DNA of 10,554 nt from an uncultured Bacteroidales bacterium (GTDB taxonomy: Bacteria > Bacteroidota > Bacteroidia > Bacteroidales > Muribaculaceae): contig USIY01000062.1 in assembly GCA_900554845.1 (NCBI GenBank), positions 1 through 10,554 of the forward strand. Direction: 5' to 3'. The position numbers and the translations under genes were made by a program. This document shows, in pieces, positions 1 to 5,949 of the stretch. Each line of letters opens with the position of its first letter. Position 1 is the first letter of the stretch. A model generated the notes under the pieces. It was not told where the DNA came from. It did no database searches and was given only the letters and a program-made list of their open reading frames with translations.

Positions 1-2
1 AA

Positions 3-806
3 TCCGCCGCTTCAGCCGCCCGGGCCGGAAATGGCGCGGAAGTTGCCGACACTGTGCGTGACGTTGCAACGTCGCGTGACTCCGCTGCCGCGCCCGCCGC
101 TGGCAACGCCATGGCCCATTATCCCGATCTGGACCTGGCCAAAGGCCATCAGGCCAACAGCATACGTAAAGATTACGAAGGCTTCCGGCTGGCCTTCAAT
201 CCTTCCAACAAAACGCCGGACTGGGCGGCGTGGGAACTGCTCGGCCGGGAAACCTACGGCACCACTGTCCGCAGCGACAGGTTCTGGCAGGACGCCGATC
301 TGGAAGGATGCCCTACCACTGGCGATTACGCCCGCTCGGGATACGACCGGGGACATCTGTGCCCCGCCGCCGAGCAGAAGTGGAATCCTAAAGCCATGGA
401 GGACTGCTTCGTGATGGCTAATATGTGCCCGCAGGACCACGCCTTGAACTCCGGTGCTTGGAACACGCTGGAAAACAAGGAAAGGGCATGGGCACAGCGC
501 GATTCGGCCATCGTGATCATAGCCGGCCCCATATATGAGAAATCCGACACCAAACGGATCGGAGAGAGCCGGGTGCGCGTGCCGGGAGCCTTTTTCAAGG
601 TGATAGTGGCGCCTTATGCCGACAATACGCGAGGCATCGGTTTCGTTTTCCCAAATATGTCCTCGCCGGGTTCGATGGAGAATTATGTCACGACCATCGA
701 CGATGTGGAGAAACTCACGGGGCTGGATTTCTTCTATAATCTTCCCGACGACATTGAGGATAAAGTTGAATCAACAGCGTCTTTCCGAGAATGGAACAGA
801 AAGTGA
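3..806 (+). CDS. DNA/RNA non-specific endonuclease, 5'-truncated by window edge
   Basis: The protein is a beta-beta-alpha-metal (NUC/NucA) nuclease that cleaves DNA and RNA with a divalent metal. The DRGH signature, with its catalytic histidine, is encoded at 345-356 and followed by LCPAAEQKW. Downstream come NMCPQ and LNSGAWNTLE, the family's metal-binding Asn and conserved Trp/Glu block. The frame is open from base 3 with no stop, so the true start lies upstream; the GTG at 54 is unlikely to be it. Family members usually carry a signal peptide or membrane anchor before the domain, and the Ala/Pro-rich stretch before PDLDLAKG fits a linker after such a segment, but that part is outside the window. 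Its last 16 bases overlap the start of mnmE, so the two may be co-transcribed. Base composition matches mnmE, supporting chromosomal origin. Confidence 0.88.
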   Translation, partial: SAASAARAGNGAEVADTVRDVATSRDSAAAPAAGNAMAHYPDLDLAKGHQANSIRKDYEGFRLAFNPSNKTPDWAAWELLGRETYGTTVRSDRFWQDADLEGCPTTGDYARSGYDRGHLCPAAEQKWNPKAMEDCFVMANMCPQDHALNSGAWNTLENKERAWAQRDSAIVIIAGPIYEKSDTKRIGESRVRVPGAFFKVIVAPYADNTRGIGFVFPNMSSPGSMENYVTTIDDVEKLTGLDFFYNLPDDIEDKVESTASFREWNRK

Positions 807-2251
807 CCGATACTATCGTGGCGGTAGCCACTCCGCATGGCGAGGGGGGGCTGGCGGTGATACGTGTGTCAGGGCCGGAAGCTTTCCCCCTCGTAGAGAA
901 GATGTGGCGTGGAAAGCAGCTCGTCTCCTGCGAGTCGCACACGGCGCATCTGGGACTGCTGATCCAGGAGGACGGAACAGTTCTGGACCAGGCGGTGGCG
1001 ACCTTGTTCCGAGCGCCGAACACTTTTACCGGCGAGGACACCGTGGAGATATCCGTGCACGGCTCACGATGGATACAGCGCGAGACGATAAACCGTCTTG
1101 TCCGGCTCGGCGCACGTCCCGCAGGTCCGGGAGAGTTCTCGCAGAGGGCGTTCATGAACGGCCGTATGGATCTGGCGCAGGCCGAGGCCGTGGCGGACCT
1201 GATATCTGCCGGTTCGAAAGCTGCGCACCGTCTGGCCATGCAGCAGATGTCGGGTGCGTTCTCCCACAAACTCGAGGAATTGCGCCGGCAGTTGGTTCAT
1301 TTCTGCTCGTTGCTGGAGCTGGAGCTTGACTTTTCCGAGGAGGATGTGGAGTTTGCCGACCGCTCCGCGCTGATCGCCTCCGCCACGGAAACGCTGCGCG
1401 TGGTGCGTCGTCTGGCGCATTCCTACGCCACCGGCAAAGTGTTCAAGGAGGGTGTGCCAGTGGCCATCGCCGGGGCTCCCAACGCCGGCAAGTCCACCTT
1501 GCTCAACCGGCTGCTGGACGATGACAAGGCGATAGTAAGCGACATTCCCGGCACGACACGCGACGTGATAGAGGACACACGCGAGATCCGCGGCACCCTG
1601 TTCCGATTCTTCGACACCGCGGGACTTCGCGACACCGACGACACTGTGGAACGCATCGGCATAGAACGCGCCAAGGAGCGCATAGGACGCGCCGCCGTGA
1701 CTCTCTGGGTGATCGACCCATCACAGCCCCTCAGACCCCAGACGGAACAATTCCTGCCCAATGCAGGGACCGGCGACAGCGTCCACATCCTGGTGATAAA
1801 CAAATCCGACCTGACCTCGCCGGAGATGTCTGGTGAAGATGCGACAGCTGAGTCCGATCTGACTTCTCCGAAAATATCCGACGCCAAGGAGATAGCGGAG
1901 AATTTGAAGGAATATACGGGCGCCAACTTTGACAAATGCCATGTGATTTCGATCAGCGCGAAGACCGGCGAAGGCCTCAGCGAGCTGGAAGAGGCATTGT
2001 TGCGCGCCTCGGTGACCGACCATGACCCCGACAGCGAATTGATCGTGACGAACGCCCGCCACTACGAAGCCCTGACGGCCGGCGCCGAAGCTCTGGACCG
2101 CGCCATCGCCGGTCTTCAGACCGGAGTCCCCACCGACCTCGTCGCCCAGGACGTCCGCGAGTCCCTCCACCACCTCGGCCTCGTCACCGGCGCCGTCACC
2201 ACCTCCGACATCCTCACCTCCATCTTCCAGAACTTCTGCATCGGTAAGTGA
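791..2251 (+). CDS. mnmE: tRNA uridine-5-carboxymethylaminomethyl modification GTPase MnmE
   Basis: MnmE (TrmE/ThdF) acts with MnmG to modify the wobble uridine (U34) of certain tRNAs in the cytoplasm. The 486-residue product has the N-terminal folate-binding domain (DTIVAVATP, then GEFSQRAFMNGRMDL), the helical domain and an inserted Ras-like G domain. Visible G motifs are G1 GAPNAGKST at 228-236, G2 GTTRD at 254-258, G3 DTAG at 275-278 and G4 NKSD at 337-340, with SAKTGEG later. The C terminus is FCIGK, holding the conserved Cys of the family's C-[ILV]-G-K end. The length slightly exceeds the usual 450-460, partly because of an internal repeat just after G4. The ATG at 791 gives the normal N terminus and overlaps the upstream nuclease by 16 bases. 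The gene is intact although mobile DNA begins at its stop codon. Confidence 0.97.
   Translation: MEQKVTDTIVAVATPHGEGGLAVIRVSGPEAFPLVEKMWRGKQLVSCESHTAHLGLLIQEDGTVLDQAVATLFRAPNTFTGEDTVEISVHGSRWIQRETINRLVRLGARPAGPGEFSQRAFMNGRMDLAQAEAVADLISAGSKAAHRLAMQQMSGAFSHKLEELRRQLVHFCSLLELELDFSEEDVEFADRSALIASATETLRVVRRLAHSYATGKVFKEGVPVAIAGAPNAGKSTLLNRLLDDDKAIVSDIPGTTRDVIEDTREIRGTLFRFFDTAGLRDTDDTVERIGIERAKERIGRAAVTLWVIDPSQPLRPQTEQFLPNAGTGDSVHILVINKSDLTSPEMSGEDATAESDLTSPKISDAKEIAENLKEYTGANFDKCHVISISAKTGEGLSELEEALLRASVTDHDPDSELIVTNARHYEALTAGAEALDRAIAGLQTGVPTDLVAQDVRESLHHLGLVTGAVTTSDILTSIFQNFCIGK
1805..1900 (+). repeat. 48-bp tandem duplication inside the mnmE G domain
   Basis: Two adjacent 48-bp units (1805-1852 and 1853-1900) encode SDLTSPEMSGEDATAE and SDLTSPKISDAKEIAE, with 9 of 16 residues identical. 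The first unit starts inside the NKSD (G4) motif, so part of G4 was copied into the G4-G5 loop without its Asn-Lys. The frame is preserved. It looks like an old, diverged in-frame duplication that lengthens a surface loop. Confidence 0.7.
2234..2251 (+). other. Candidate left attachment core (attL) at the last 18 bp of mnmE
   Basis: TTCTGCATCGGTAAGTGA encodes the conserved FCIGK end and stop of mnmE. SGI1-family islands of Enterobacteria recombine in the same terminal segment of this gene, which leaves the target gene functional. Here element-type DNA with an integrase starts immediately downstream, so the same logic applies. The exact core cannot be fixed because the matching right copy is outside the window. 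The integrase here is a Bacteroidetes-type enzyme, so its site choice may be convergent with SGI1. Confidence 0.55.
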
Positions 2252-2256
2252 CGGGC

Positions 2257-2287
2257 AGTTAGAGATAGGTAACAATAGTTAGAAATA
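2257..2287 (+). repeat. Direct repeat AGTTAGARATA beside the attachment site
   Basis: AGTTAGAGATA (2257-2267) and AGTTAGAAATA (2277-2287) are 11-bp copies with one mismatch, exactly 20 bp apart, starting 6 bp after the mnmE stop. The 20-bp spacing equals about two helical turns, as expected for integrase binding sites on one DNA face. They are short, and chance is possible. Confidence 0.35.
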
Positions 2288-2293
2288 AGTGTC

Positions 2294-2320
2294 AAGGCGT
2301 TCAGTTTGAGCGCCTTTTCT
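2294..2320 (+). terminator. Rho-independent terminator downstream of mnmE
   Basis: A 9-bp stem (AAGGCGTTC with GAGCGCCTT, including one G-U pair) closes a 5-nt AGTTT loop and is followed by TTCT. It lies 43 bp after the mnmE stop and would end transcription coming from the nuclease-mnmE unit. If the attachment site is at the mnmE end, this terminator belongs to the element and would insulate it from chromosomal read-through. Confidence 0.65.
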
Positions 2321-2346
2321 CATATCTGCACTTGACTGTTTTTATT

Positions 2347-2365
2347 GGTAGAACCCGTTTCTACC
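2347..2365. terminator. Second hairpin, GGTAGAA/TTCTACC, with flanking T runs
   Basis: A perfect 7-bp stem with a 5-nt CCCGT loop is followed by TATTTTT and preceded by TGTTTTTATT. It could be a weak backup terminator or a protein-binding inverted repeat near the element end. The T tract fits plus-strand termination, but the stem is only moderately stable. Confidence 0.4.
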
Positions 2366-2445
2366 TATTTTTCACTCCATTTTTGAACCATATTTGTTGC
2401 TCGTCTGCTACTCGGGTCAAGTCGCTCTGCCTGGTAGTGGATGGT

Positions 2446-2490
2446 GTTCACACTTGTTCATGCTCATTCACGCACGTTCATGTGTGTTCG
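2446..2490 (+). repeat. Five GTTCA-like units at an exact 10-bp period
   Basis: GTTCA occurs at 2446, 2456 and 2476, with variants ATTCA at 2466 and GTTCG at 2486, so five units recur every 10 bp with unrelated 5-bp spacers. One unit per helical turn places all sites on the same DNA face. This fits cooperative loading of a small DNA-binding protein such as an excisionase. It lies between the presumed attL and the excisionase-like gene, 42 bp before that gene's start. Spacers differ and the unit is very short, so it is not a CRISPR. The array is directly visible; the binding role is inferred. Confidence 0.6.
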
Positions 2491-2531
2491 CAGAAATGTC
2501 TCAATGAGTGGCATAAAAAAATGATTCAAAA

Positions 2532-3293
2532 ATGGCAACATCTAACATTAGAATCAGGAAAACCTGTAAATGGTGTGGAAGTGAGTTTGAAGCACAAAAG
2601 ACTTCGACTCAATTCTGTTGTAAGCGGTGTGCGGAACATGCTTACAAGGAGAGAAAGCGCCAAGAGCGCAAACAAAACGCGGAACGAGATGATAAAATCG
2701 ATGTTCACGAAGGAAACATCAAAAATCTGGACGGGATTAACTATCTGTCAGTAGCGGAGGTTGCGAAGCTACTGAATGTCACCTCTCGTGCCGTTTATTA
2801 TCTCATTTATCGTGGCACATTGAAAGCATACCAACTGTCAGGCAAATGGACAGTCATAAAGCGTGAGGATATAGATGCGATGATCGAGGCACGACCTTAT
2901 GAGAGGAAACCGAAAGCAACAACTACGACCACAGATGAAAATGGAGAGGCTATCACGGAATTCTACACTACGAAGGAGATTATCGAGAAGTTCGGGGTAA
3001 GTAATTCGTGGGTGTTTGCTCAGGCGAAGAGGCACAACATCCAGAAGGTGTATCATCGTGGAAAGACGCTCTGGAGCAAGGCGCATTGCGACCGTGTGTT
3101 TGCTGCAAAGCCGGAACCACCAAAAGATGAGGATTGGATCTCATACTCAGATGTAAGGGCTGAGTATAATCTCACCCATGACCAGATTCACAATTATGTG
3201 AAGTATCACGGTCTGCGTCGTAAGAAAGTCGGCAAGTACACTTACATTCTTCGTTCGGAGATTGATGCTATTCTCCGCCCTCCCATGCTCTAA
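2532..3293 (+). CDS. Zinc-knuckle, triple helix-turn-helix DNA-binding protein (excisionase-like)
   Basis: The 253-residue product starts with a Cys-rich knuckle (C12, C15, C29/C30, C33) followed by a very basic stretch (KERKRQERKQNAER). Three similar HTH modules of the excisionase/MerR-like HTH_17 type follow. They are residues 70-118 (YLSVAEVAKLLNVTSRAVYYLI), 144-190 (FYTTKEIIEKFGVSNSWVFAQA) and 202-248 (WISYSDVRAEYNLTHDQIHNYV). Modules 1 and 3 end in a G-K-[WY]-T wing and a [KR]-x-E-[DI]-D helix, and module 2 keeps a G-K-T-L-W version. The position just upstream of the integrase, next to attL and a phased repeat array, suggests a recombination directionality factor or regulator of excision. 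The ATG at 2532 directly precedes the knuckle and has no clear Shine-Dalgarno. Function is inferred; DNA binding is well supported. Confidence 0.82.
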   Translation: MATSNIRIRKTCKWCGSEFEAQKTSTQFCCKRCAEHAYKERKRQERKQNAERDDKIDVHEGNIKNLDGINYLSVAEVAKLLNVTSRAVYYLIYRGTLKAYQLSGKWTVIKREDIDAMIEARPYERKPKATTTTTDENGEAITEFYTTKEIIEKFGVSNSWVFAQAKRHNIQKVYHRGKTLWSKAHCDRVFAAKPEPPKDEDWISYSDVRAEYNLTHDQIHNYVKYHGLRRKKVGKYTYILRSEIDAILRPPML

Positions 3294-3300
3294 TATCAAA

Positions 3301-3354
3301 CGGTTATCGGTTATTGCCTGGTTTTCCGACCAATAATTTGATAACCATGCTATC
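3301..3354. promoter_or_regulatory. GGTTAT/ATAACC dyad, copy A, upstream of the integrase gene
   Basis: GGTTATC (3302-3308) is followed at once by GGTTATT (3309-3315) and a degenerate GGTTTTC (3320-3326), and faces GATAACC (3340-3346), a perfect 7-bp inverted partner of the first. A 46-bp block (3301-3346) matches another at 5471-5516 at 34 of 46 positions with no gaps, and CTATC follows at the same offset in both. It starts 8 bp after the HTH gene stop and ends about 30 bp before the integrase ATG. ATAATTTG inside it resembles a Bacteroidetes -7 element but is off consensus. An operator controlling the integrase is the simplest reading. Confidence 0.55.
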
Positions 3355-3383
3355 ACTCACCAACTTTGCAATCAAAAAAAGCT

Positions 3384-4499
3384 ATGGATATATGTACTAA
3401 AGTGACCCTGCGTCAACGCCTGTTGCCATCGGGCAAAATCACGCTCTATCTCGACTACTATCCGGCGATACGGAACCCGAAAACCAACCGTTCGCAACGC
3501 CATGAATACATGGGAATCTATCTCTACGGCAATCCTACGAATCAGGTGCAACGCAATTTCAACAAGACGATGCTTGAAAAGGCGGAGCTGATACGTTGCC
3601 GCCGTCAGGAGCAGGTGATAAACCGTCAGTTCGGGTTCATCGACCATACCCAACAGCGGGAGGACTTCCTCGCTTACTTTGAGGGAGTATGCAAGAAACG
3701 TTATGAAAAGTGGAAGATTGTATTCATGCATTTCCGTAAGTTCACTGGTGGCAAATGCACATTCGGTGATGTCACTGTTGACCTCTGCACACGTTTCCGA
3801 GAGTATCTTCTCACAGCGAAGCAACTGAAACACACTGAAAAAACTGTGTCACGCAACACGGCCTCAGGCTACTTCTCTACATTCCGGGCATTGCTCAAGC
3901 AAGCCTATAAGGAACGGTTAATCACCGAGAATATCAACGATTATCTGGAATACATCGAATGGGAAGATGTCGTGCGGGAATTCCTCACTCAGGAGGAGTT
4001 GATTCAGTTGGCTCAGACTCCCTGCAAGCATGATGTTCTGCGCCGGGCATCACTGTTTTCCTGTCTCACCGGGTTACGTATAAGCGACATCGAAAATCTG
4101 CATTGGGACAACATCCAGTCAGTTACAGGTATCGGCTTGTGTATCGTCATCACAATTCAGAAAACCAAAACTCCGGTTAAGCTACCGCTATGCGATGAAG
4201 CAGTGGAACTTATGGGAGAACGAGGATGTGGCAAGGTGTTCGTCGGACTGAAACGTTGTATGATTGGCAAACCGCTGAAAGACTGGGTTGCATCGTCCGG
4301 TATCAAGAAGCATATCACATTCCACTGCTTCCGCCACACTTACAGCACACTGCAATTTGCAGCCAATAGCAATCCATATGCCGTTCAACAATCCATGTGC
4401 CACAAGGACATCGGTACAACCATGCGCTACACCCACGAAGTCCCGACCGCCCTGCTCGAAACACTCGGCAAAATAACCATCAAGCCAAAGGACATATAA
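3384..4499 (+). CDS. Tyrosine recombinase / site-specific integrase
   Basis: The 371-residue enzyme catalyses insertion and excision through a covalent 3'-phosphotyrosine intermediate. An N-terminal arm-binding-type domain (about 1-85, LRQRLLPSGKITLYLDYYPAI) and a SAM-like core-binding domain (about 95-205) precede the catalytic domain. Catalytic residues are visible: R232 (TGLRISD), a beta-hairpin lysine K260 or K262 (QKTKTPVK), H314/R317 (HCFRH), H340 (MCHKDIGTT) and nucleophile Y349 (MRYTHE). All are present, so the enzyme is probably active. The ATG at 3384 is preferred over an in-frame TTG at 3366. The gene begins about 30 bp after a dyad operator candidate and ends 28 bp before a strong terminator, so it may be its own transcription unit or the end of one with the upstream HTH gene. 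Confidence 0.95.
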   Translation: MDICTKVTLRQRLLPSGKITLYLDYYPAIRNPKTNRSQRHEYMGIYLYGNPTNQVQRNFNKTMLEKAELIRCRRQEQVINRQFGFIDHTQQREDFLAYFEGVCKKRYEKWKIVFMHFRKFTGGKCTFGDVTVDLCTRFREYLLTAKQLKHTEKTVSRNTASGYFSTFRALLKQAYKERLITENINDYLEYIEWEDVVREFLTQEELIQLAQTPCKHDVLRRASLFSCLTGLRISDIENLHWDNIQSVTGIGLCIVITIQKTKTPVKLPLCDEAVELMGERGCGKVFVGLKRCMIGKPLKDWVASSGIKKHITFHCFRHTYSTLQFAANSNPYAVQQSMCHKDIGTTMRYTHEVPTALLETLGKITIKPKDI

Positions 4500-4526
4500 T
4501 CGTCACATTTTCAGCCATTCATTACG

Positions 4527-4553
4527 AGCCACCGCCCCAAACGGTGGCTTTTA
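4527..4553 (+). terminator. Rho-independent terminator after the integrase gene
   Basis: A perfect 8-bp G+C-rich stem (AGCCACCG with CGGTGGCT) closes a 7-nt CCCCAAA loop and runs into a TTTTATTAT tail. It separates integrase transcription from the downstream membrane-protein gene. Confidence 0.85.
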
Positions 4554-4618
4554 TTATGTTCATAGGATAGCATATTATATCGGTCAGTGTCATTTGATTA
4601 TTCCGATACAATAAACCT

Positions 4619-4681
4619 GTCCAAACACAATGCCGGGATGAAATTTGAAATATAATTTTGTCGGACAAAAAACTGTTTGGA
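4619..4681. promoter_or_regulatory. Nested palindromes overlapping a TAATTTTG motif
   Basis: TTTTGTC-G-GACAAAA (4656-4670) is a perfect 7-1-7 palindrome. It is flanked by a wider inverted repeat, TCCAAAC (4619-4625) and GTTTGGA (4675-4681). A TAATTTTG motif (4653-4660), matching the Bacteroidetes -7 consensus TAnnTTTG, overlaps the palindrome. No matching -33 TTTG is visible at the usual spacing. A repressor site overlapping a promoter is a reasonable reading for a gene starting at 4737. Confidence 0.4.
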
Positions 4682-4708
4682 ATTTATTATTTAGCACTCC
4701 GGTCATAA

Positions 4709-4716
4709 TAATTTTG
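4709..4716 (+). promoter_or_regulatory. Candidate -7 promoter element TAATTTTG
   Basis: TAATTTTG matches the Bacteroidetes -7 consensus TAnnTTTG and lies 20 bp before the ATG of the membrane-protein gene, giving a short leader. A TTTG at 4676-4679 is further upstream than the usual -33 spacing, so support is partial. Confidence 0.35.
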
Positions 4717-4736
4717 CTTTCTAAAACTCTATACAA

Positions 4737-5468
4737 ATGAAAGGAAACACTACTCATAATAATATCCGGTTATGGAACGTAGCGAATCTTTCGCTTTTTA
4801 TATGCGCCGTTTTCTGCCTCAGGTATTATATCATAAATACTACTGATTCATCAGTTATCTGTTTGATAATGAATCTGACTATCGTTATATCCATTATTGG
4901 ATTAATCGCATATCTTGTTGATGGATATACAAGACCACAAAACACTATTACTGCACCACCATCCATTAACATTAAGGCGGATTCAACTCTTACTGAACCT
5001 ATCAGTAAGGATGACGCAGAACTTATCCGACAAACTGAGGAAGAAAACAAACGCAGGAAAGAGGAGCAGTGGGCTGAAATTGCGTCTTATACTAAAGCGA
5101 CCTTCCATAAGATATTTACTCCGGCTCAAATTGAGATTCTGCTCAATAACATGCAAGAGTTGACTGGCGATGAGAATTATATCGCTGTCGAAACGAGCAT
5201 CAACAGACATCTGAAATCTGACGATCTGCTTCATTTCGGTTGGAATGTAAGTAAACGACTACTATCAGGAACTCAGAAGAAATTGGGCGTGACCACAGCC
5301 CTGTTTCTCAAAAAGAGTTTTCCGATGACTCTCAGCGGTTATGATATTGGTAATATCCCATCTAAACTTCGTGTCGAGAATTTCAAGGTATTACCGTTGA
5401 TTAATCCGCCTGAGCCGCTTGTCCCATACGTTTACCCTGATACGGAGAATTTGCCGGTGCTTTCATAG
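4737..5468 (+). CDS. Two-TM membrane protein with cytoplasmic coiled-coil domain, unknown function
   Basis: I do not recognise this 243-residue protein. Two hydrophobic segments (about residues 12-33 and 39-61) separated by a short NTTDSS turn form a hairpin in the inner membrane. The basic residues near the N terminus and just after TM2 suggest both ends are cytoplasmic. A charged, probably helical stretch follows (about 92-115, DDAELIRQTEEENKRRKEEQW). A soluble region after that includes FTPAQIEILLNNMQELTG and NRHLKSDDLLHFGWNVSKRLL, with a Pro-rich tail. It sits alone between the integrase terminator and a regulatory dyad, after its own candidate promoter, and is more A+T-rich than its neighbours. 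Position in the element suggests an accessory role such as mobilization or entry exclusion, but nothing in the sequence decides this. Confidence 0.75.
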   Translation: MKGNTTHNNIRLWNVANLSLFICAVFCLRYYIINTTDSSVICLIMNLTIVISIIGLIAYLVDGYTRPQNTITAPPSINIKADSTLTEPISKDDAELIRQTEEENKRRKEEQWAEIASYTKATFHKIFTPAQIEILLNNMQELTGDENYIAVETSINRHLKSDDLLHFGWNVSKRLLSGTQKKLGVTTALFLKKSFPMTLSGYDIGNIPSKLRVENFKVLPLINPPEPLVPYVYPDTENLPVLS

Positions 5469-5470
5469 TT

Positions 5471-5524
5471 CGGTTATTGGTTATTCATAGGTTATCAGCG
5501 TAATAACATGATAACCGCCCTATC
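5471..5524. promoter_or_regulatory. GGTTAT/ATAACC dyad, copy B, upstream of the HTH-VapE operon
   Basis: GGTTATT occurs at 5472 and 5479, GGTTATC at 5490, and GATAACC at 5510-5516. The last two form a perfect 7-bp inverted repeat with a 13-bp gap. All elements keep the same offsets as in the copy before the integrase gene (3301-3346), including the trailing CTATC at 5520-5524. It begins 2 bp after the membrane-protein stop and lies about 50 bp before the next start, again in front of a gene for a DNA-binding protein. A shared operator bound by an element-encoded HTH protein would coordinate integration and replication genes. Confidence 0.58.
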
Positions 5525-5571
5525 TCCAGAGACCTTTGCGGTGCGATTCAAAACCAATCGCTTCCGCCATA

Positions 5572-5949
5572 ATGAATAAAGAACCTACATTCGAGGCTAT
5601 GCCTCAGAACGTGGCACGACTTGAAGAGAAAGTCGATGCCCTGACCGAAACCGTCAATAAACTATCGCAACATATCTTCTCCCTCAAAGCCTCCGCCAAA
5701 GACGAGGAGATGATCTGCGTTGAAGATGCGTCCAAACTTCTTCATCTGTCACCATCCCGGATATACGCGCTGGTACAGGAAGGACGCATACCGTGTTATA
5801 AACCCGGACGGAATCTGTTGTTTCTCCCCTCGGAGCTTCGCCGATGGCTGACCGACAACCGCCGCACCGGTCAGTCTTCCGTTGAGGAACAGATGGAGGC
5901 TATGACCAAAGGTATGCGCAATAGTGCGCGGGGAAGGAGGTTGCTATGA
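5572..5949 (+). CDS. Coiled-coil plus helix-turn-helix (excisionase-family) DNA-binding protein
   Basis: The 125-residue product has an N-terminal coiled coil (about 13-40, VARLEEKVDALTETVNKLSQ) likely to drive oligomerisation. A winged HTH_17 module follows at about 46-97 (MICVEDASKLLHLSPSRIYALVQEGRIP, then PGRNLLFLPSELRRWL), and the tail is basic. Proteins of this type are common in Bacteroidetes mobilizable elements directly upstream of the replication/helicase gene, where they may act as origin-binding or regulatory factors. The ATG at 5572 is chosen over one at 5536, which would add twelve unrelated residues starting close to the dyad. Its stop overlaps the next start as ATGA, so translation of the two is coupled. 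Confidence 0.82.
   Translation: MNKEPTFEAMPQNVARLEEKVDALTETVNKLSQHIFSLKASAKDEEMICVEDASKLLHLSPSRIYALVQEGRIPCYKPGRNLLFLPSELRRWLTDNRRTGQSSVEEQMEAMTKGMRNSARGRRLL

Noticed and set aside
616..1420. Long ORFs on both strands within the nuclease and mnmE genes
   Set aside because: They are shadow frames caused by high G+C; the conserved motifs of the nuclease and MnmE are in the annotated frames.
2446..2490. GTTCA array as a CRISPR
   Set aside because: Units are 5 bp and spacers 5 bp, far below CRISPR repeat and spacer sizes, and no cas genes are present.
2332..2754. 140-residue plus-strand ORF covering the GTTCA array and the start of the excisionase-like gene
   Set aside because: Its composition is unlike a protein (Cys/His/Ser-rich from the repeat), and it overlaps for over 200 bp the HTH gene with clear domains in another frame.
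3366..3383. TTG upstream start for the integrase
   Set aside because: It adds only MQSKKA; the ATG at 3384 gives the usual integrase N terminus.
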